Source: a bacterium (GTDB lineage Bacteria > Zhuqueibacterota > Zhuqueibacteria > Thermofontimicrobiales > Thermofontimicrobiaceae). Taken from it: DNA of 10,799 bases. Position 1 is the first letter of the stretch. Each line of letters opens with the position of its first letter. The stretch covers positions 1 to 10,799 of the forward strand of contig DSAU01000081.1 in the NCBI GenBank assembly GCA_011046315.1, in the 5' to 3' direction. Of the stretch, positions 8,502 to 10,799 are shown one piece after another. Below the pieces are notes generated by a model. It saw only the letters and a program-made list of their open reading frames with translations. It made no database searches and was not told where the DNA came from. The position numbers and the translations under genes are program-made.

Positions 8502-10058
8502 TTATTTCATATAAATCATTTTTTTGACAGAGACAAAATCAGACGAGCTTAACTGGTAAAAGTACATTCCGGTGGCAAGCTTTGAAGCATCAAAAACAAT
8601 GCTATGTGCCCCGGCAGTTAGTTTGCCATTGATGAGAGTCACGACTTCATTTCCGCGGATGTCGTAAACGCTCAACACAACTTTAGTTGGTGATTTTAAA
8701 TGAAATTTAATTTGCGTCGAAGGATTGAACGGATTGGGAAAGTTCTGAAAAAGTTCATATTCTTTCGGTGACTGGGAGATATTTTCATTGTCGACGCTGG
8801 TTACACTGACCCAGGGAATTCGGCTGTAAAATAGTGAATTGCCATCAGTGACCGTCGCATCTGCTTCCAGCCAGAATACATCGGCGCCGCCTTCAAAGCT
8901 GGTACCGCCAACACCGGCGGGGCGAGGATGTCGTCCCAGGTTTGGGCTGCGGAGAACGACGTCTGTTTCACTGCTGCTTATTGGGATCGGTTCGCTCCAG
9001 CTCGATCCTCCATCCGAAGAGGTTACTGCAAAAACATTACGGATGCCGTTGTTGTCTCCTTGAAAATAGACTGCATAAAAAGCACCATTCGGTCCGATGA
9101 CAATCTGCGGATAATCCGCAATCCCATTGGGATCATTGGTGATAGCAACTGGCGCTGTCCATTCGCCGCCATCTTCTTTGGATGTGTAATAAATTTGGCC
9201 CATATCGACTGAAGGCCAATCCACTTCGTCGGTATAAAAAACGATATGCCGTTTTCCGTTGGCATCATAAGCTAACGACGCCTGGTAGCAGTCGACAGAA
9301 TCATGAAATAATGTAGTGAATGTTTCTGTCGGTAACTATTGATTGCCGTCGTATTCTTGAAAGTAAAGCTGAAAGCGAGCGCTCACATCAGTATCTTTTT
9401 CTCTGAATGTAACGCCTACTTTCCCATTGGGTCCGGCTGCAAGATGAGGTACAGAGAAACTGCTGGTAACAATGCCCGGCACTACATTCGCACCGATTGT
9501 ATCCGGATCGCTCCAGGTTACGCCGTTATCGGTGCTATGAGCGATGAATAACTCTTCATTGATGTCGTCAGCTTGATAATAGGTGCTATAGGTGATCCAG
9601 ATATAACCGTTGCTGTCAATGACGATCGAATTTTTATTGGCATTTAGAGTGTCCTTTTGGACCATCACCGGAGTGCTCCACTGGACGCCATCATATTGGG
9701 AGTAATAAATTCTAAAATTATTGCTCCAGGTCGCGTGGAAGTGGTTGTTGTCATCTGCCACCAATGATGGCGTGTTGCGGTCAGGTGTCCCTTCAGCCAG
9801 TACTTGCGCAGGATTCCAGGTTTCGAAAAGATCATCATAGGTTGTCCAAAGGATGGAGTTGTTGTGATTCGCCTTTGTCCCCCAAATGCACATCACGGTT
9901 CCGTCAGGAGCTCGGTCAATGCACGGACCATTGTTGTAAATTGCAGCTCGAGTATCATCAGAGGTTCCTACTCGGGATTGATTGGGTTGAGCGATTAACA
10001 GCGATGCAAATAAAATTAGACATAGAGTGAGTGTTAAGCTGGTAACATTTTTTGCCAT
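8502..10058 (-). pseudogene. Secreted Asp-box (sialidase-like) protein with T9SS sorting domain, interrupted by one in-frame TAG
   Basis: One frame runs from the ATG at 10058 to the TAA at 8502-8504, broken only by TAG at 9336-9338; read through, it gives 518 residues. It has a signal peptide (about 1-23, ending LLIAQ). Beta-propeller Asp-box repeats are STDNGVTW (175-182), SKEDGGEW (293-300) and SSDGGSSW (347-354). A type A T9SS sorting domain (about 434-518) contains FPNPFNPST at 440-448 and ends KKMIYMK. The stop falls at codon 241 in YFQEYDGNQ-stop-LP. An earlier repeat of the same protein reads YYSQYDGVQWSTP, so the lost residue is almost certainly Trp (TGG to TAG). The truncated 240-aa product would lack the sorting tail. 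A GTG restart at 9224 has no ribosome binding site or signal peptide. The start is well supported by AAAAGGAG 9 nt before the ATG. A sialidase activity is not shown, since Asp boxes occur in many propellers. A sequencing error or a recent mutation would both explain the stop. Confidence 0.85.
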
Positions 10059-10357
10059 GATGATAAACTCCTTTTAATTTGGGTGAAATGATAATAATTA
10101 GTGTCGTCTGAAAATAACCAAAATTTGCTTTTTGCTGCCGTTCCATACCTCGCAATGACAGCGTAAGAAAATATTTTCTGATAGGCACTAATTAATGAGA
10201 GTTAAAAAAAGTAGTGTAATTAATTGGTTTGCTTGCCTCCTTTCGCTGGTTGTTGTTAGGTTAAAGATGCGATAATGAAGATTTTTCAGCATAAAAACAT
10301 CAAAGATCTGTTGAAAATATACCGAGTGAAAGAATCCGCTGTAACCGCCATGATAGC
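10059..10357 (-). other. Long 5' leader upstream of the Asp-box gene
   Basis: If the promoter at 10364-10394 is used, the message carries about 300 nt before the ATG at 10058. The leader holds a strong Shine-Dalgarno-like AAAGGAGGC (10235-10243) with no ATG, GTG or TTG at a workable distance. It also holds the 100-bp inverted-repeat element at 10095-10194. Two tiny ORFs start at 10359 and 10351 (19 and 21 codons) without ribosome binding sites. I looked for known riboswitch motifs and recognised none with confidence. A second -10-like TATTAT at 10091-10096, nearer the gene, could allow a shorter leader. Confidence 0.35.
10095..10194. repeat. 100-bp element with terminal inverted repeats (MITE- or REP-like)
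   Basis: TAATTAGTG (10095-10103) and CACTAATTA (10186-10194) are perfect 9-bp terminal inverted repeats. The similarity continues imperfectly inward to about 20 bp (GTCTGAAAATA against TATTTTCTGAT). Inside are a 14-bp perfect palindrome AGAAAATATTTTCT (10166-10179) and, on the minus strand, GTCATTGCGAGG followed by GGAACG. The latter resembles the GTCATTGCGAGG core of dispersed repeats I recall from many bacterial genomes; that link is memory, not a search. No clear target-site duplication is visible. It lies in the leader of the Asp-box gene. Confidence 0.5.
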
Positions 10358-10363
10358 ATCGTG

Positions 10364-10394
10364 ATTATATACAAATTTATTTTTTAAAAGTCAA
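10364..10394 (-). promoter_or_regulatory. Probable sigma70-type promoter for the Asp-box gene
   Basis: On the minus strand TTGACT (10389-10394) is followed by TATATA after 17 nt (10366-10371) or by a perfect TATAAT after 19 nt (10364-10369), in an A/T-rich spacer. It is the best promoter-like sequence I found in the window. An 8-bp inverted repeat, AATCCGCT (10333-10340) and AGCGGATT (10429-10436), brackets it; whether that is an operator or chance is open. FCB housekeeping sigma factors may prefer other boxes, which lowers confidence. Confidence 0.5.
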
Positions 10395-10436
10395 GTAGAA
10401 AAACAAAGTTTTATAACAACTCAGTCCGAGCGGATT

Positions 10437-10540
10437 ACTGATGCCATCGCTTGATATTCAGATTTTTCTACCAAATGTCAACTTTCTTGAATTAAATAAG
10501 TTAATACATCAATTGTATCAAACAAAGCGATGGCATCAGT
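10437..10540. repeat. Perfect 16-bp inverted repeat with 72-nt loop
   Basis: ACTGATGCCATCGCTT (10437-10452) and AAGCGATGGCATCAGT (10525-10540) are exact reverse complements. Pairing can continue past a 5-nt bulge with GATA (10453-10456) and TATC (10516-10519). There is no T-run after either arm, so it is not an intrinsic terminator. A small non-autonomous mobile element, a structured RNA, or the imprint of an old inversion are possible. No target-site duplication is evident. Confidence 0.75.
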
Positions 10541-10673
10541 TTACATTTCCACCAGCAACTAAGGTTTTACCTGGTGAAATATTTGGACAATTTCGTATCA
10601 AAGTTAAAAAAAACCGCCTGTTATTGAAAAGTATTTTCTGAAACGGACGTTTTTTCAACATCAATGAGAAATC

Positions 10674-10754
10674 AATTCGGTTGCAAAGTTTTCATTAAAC
10701 CGAATTCACCAGACAGGGAAATTGTATTTTACAATTCCTTTTCACAGGTGAATT
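10674..10754. repeat. Overlapping, mutually exclusive inverted repeats
   Basis: AATTCGGTT (10674-10682) pairs with AACCGAATT (10698-10706), and AATTCACC (10703-10710) pairs with GGTGAATT (10747-10754). The two helices share bases 10703-10706, so they compete. Nested inside the second is AATTGTA (10720-10726) with TACAATT (10730-10736) around a 3-nt loop. No T-run follows. It may be a structured RNA or the tail of an upstream gene's transcript. Confidence 0.45.
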
Positions 10755-10799
10755 TACCCAATTGATTCGCCATACCCCATCCAATAATGATCTGCCAGA

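Larger units (their letters stand above)
10395..10799. other. Right-hand intergenic region without a convincing gene
   Basis: No frame here looks reliably coding. A 66-codon plus-strand frame at 10441-10641 begins inside one arm of an inverted repeat and resembles no family I know. On the minus strand short open frames enter from the right edge and stop within about 33 codons (for example one reading ...GKFTCEKEL, ending near 10732), so the tail of a gene lying beyond the edge is possible. What can be seen are the inverted repeats listed separately. Confidence 0.4.

Noticed and set aside
8502..9224. A separate gene starting at GTG 9224 encoding only the C-terminal half of the Asp-box protein
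   Set aside because: It shares its frame with the upstream 240-codon part, lacks a ribosome binding site and signal peptide, and the 37 codons before it continue the propeller sequence, so it is the second half of one interrupted gene.
9336..9338. TAG read as pyrrolysine or as a reassigned codon
   Set aside because: TAG is used as an ordinary stop after the sorting domain at 2617-2619, and the internal repeat points to Trp; no sign of Pyl machinery is in the window. It remains only as an alternative to test.
10059..10360. A cyclic-di-GMP or other known riboswitch in the leader (GCAAACC and nearby purine-rich motifs)
   Set aside because: Only a short motif matches; the paired helices and other conserved elements are not visible.
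10441..10641. A 66-codon plus-strand frame in the right-hand intergenic region
   Set aside because: It begins inside one arm of the 16-bp inverted repeat, has no Shine-Dalgarno sequence and no recognisable family, and is the only plus-strand candidate outside the genes; more likely chance.

Overview
All genes in this 10.8 kb window lie on the minus strand, so transcription runs from right to left. The proteins point to an uncultivated FCB-group bacterium of the KSB1 / Calditrichota / Marinimicrobia / Ignavibacteria kind. The grounds are a C-terminal tail with FPNPFNPST typical of type IX secretion (T9SS) cargo, a PorV/PorQ-family outer-membrane protein, and a TonB-dependent receptor that begins with a carboxypeptidase-regulatory-like domain. 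The phylum is an inference from protein style; no rRNA or tRNA gene is present to settle it.

Layout in order of transcription. (1) 10799-10059 holds no convincing gene. It has a sigma70-type promoter (10364-10394), a leader of about 300 nt, and three inverted-repeat structures: overlapping repeats at 10674-10754, a perfect 16-bp inverted repeat at 10437-10540, and a 100-bp element with terminal inverted repeats at 10095-10194. (2) 10058-8502 is one gene for a secreted Asp-box (sialidase-like propeller) protein with a T9SS sorting tail, interrupted by a single in-frame TAG at 9336-9338. (3) A strong bidirectional intrinsic terminator lies at 8455-8491. (4) 8413-1579 is a tight three-gene cassette: a TonB-dependent receptor (934 aa), a 987-aa secreted protein with an FN3-like domain, an EF-hand-like loop and a T9SS-type tail, and a PorV/PorQ-family protein (342 aa). 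Gaps are only 28 and 9 nt, and the last ribosome binding site overlaps the previous stop codon. (5) A 256-nt gap is followed by a TRAP-type large permease (1322-51). (6) The first 13 codons of another gene (40-1) run off the left edge.

Probable joint role: the receptor, the large exported protein and the PorV-like protein would act together at the outer membrane, for uptake of a substrate or for export and anchoring of the 987-aa protein. The Asp-box protein would be further T9SS cargo from the same region. The TRAP permease would move a small organic acid across the inner membrane and need not belong to the same operon. No substrate can be read from the sequence.

The best leads are the single nonsense codon, whose ancestral residue (Trp) can be inferred from an internal repeat of the same protein; the receptor / exported protein / PorV-like cassette as a possible counterpart of SusCD pairs; the terminator placed 41 nt before the cassette's first start codon; and the inverted-repeat elements in the upstream intergenic region.
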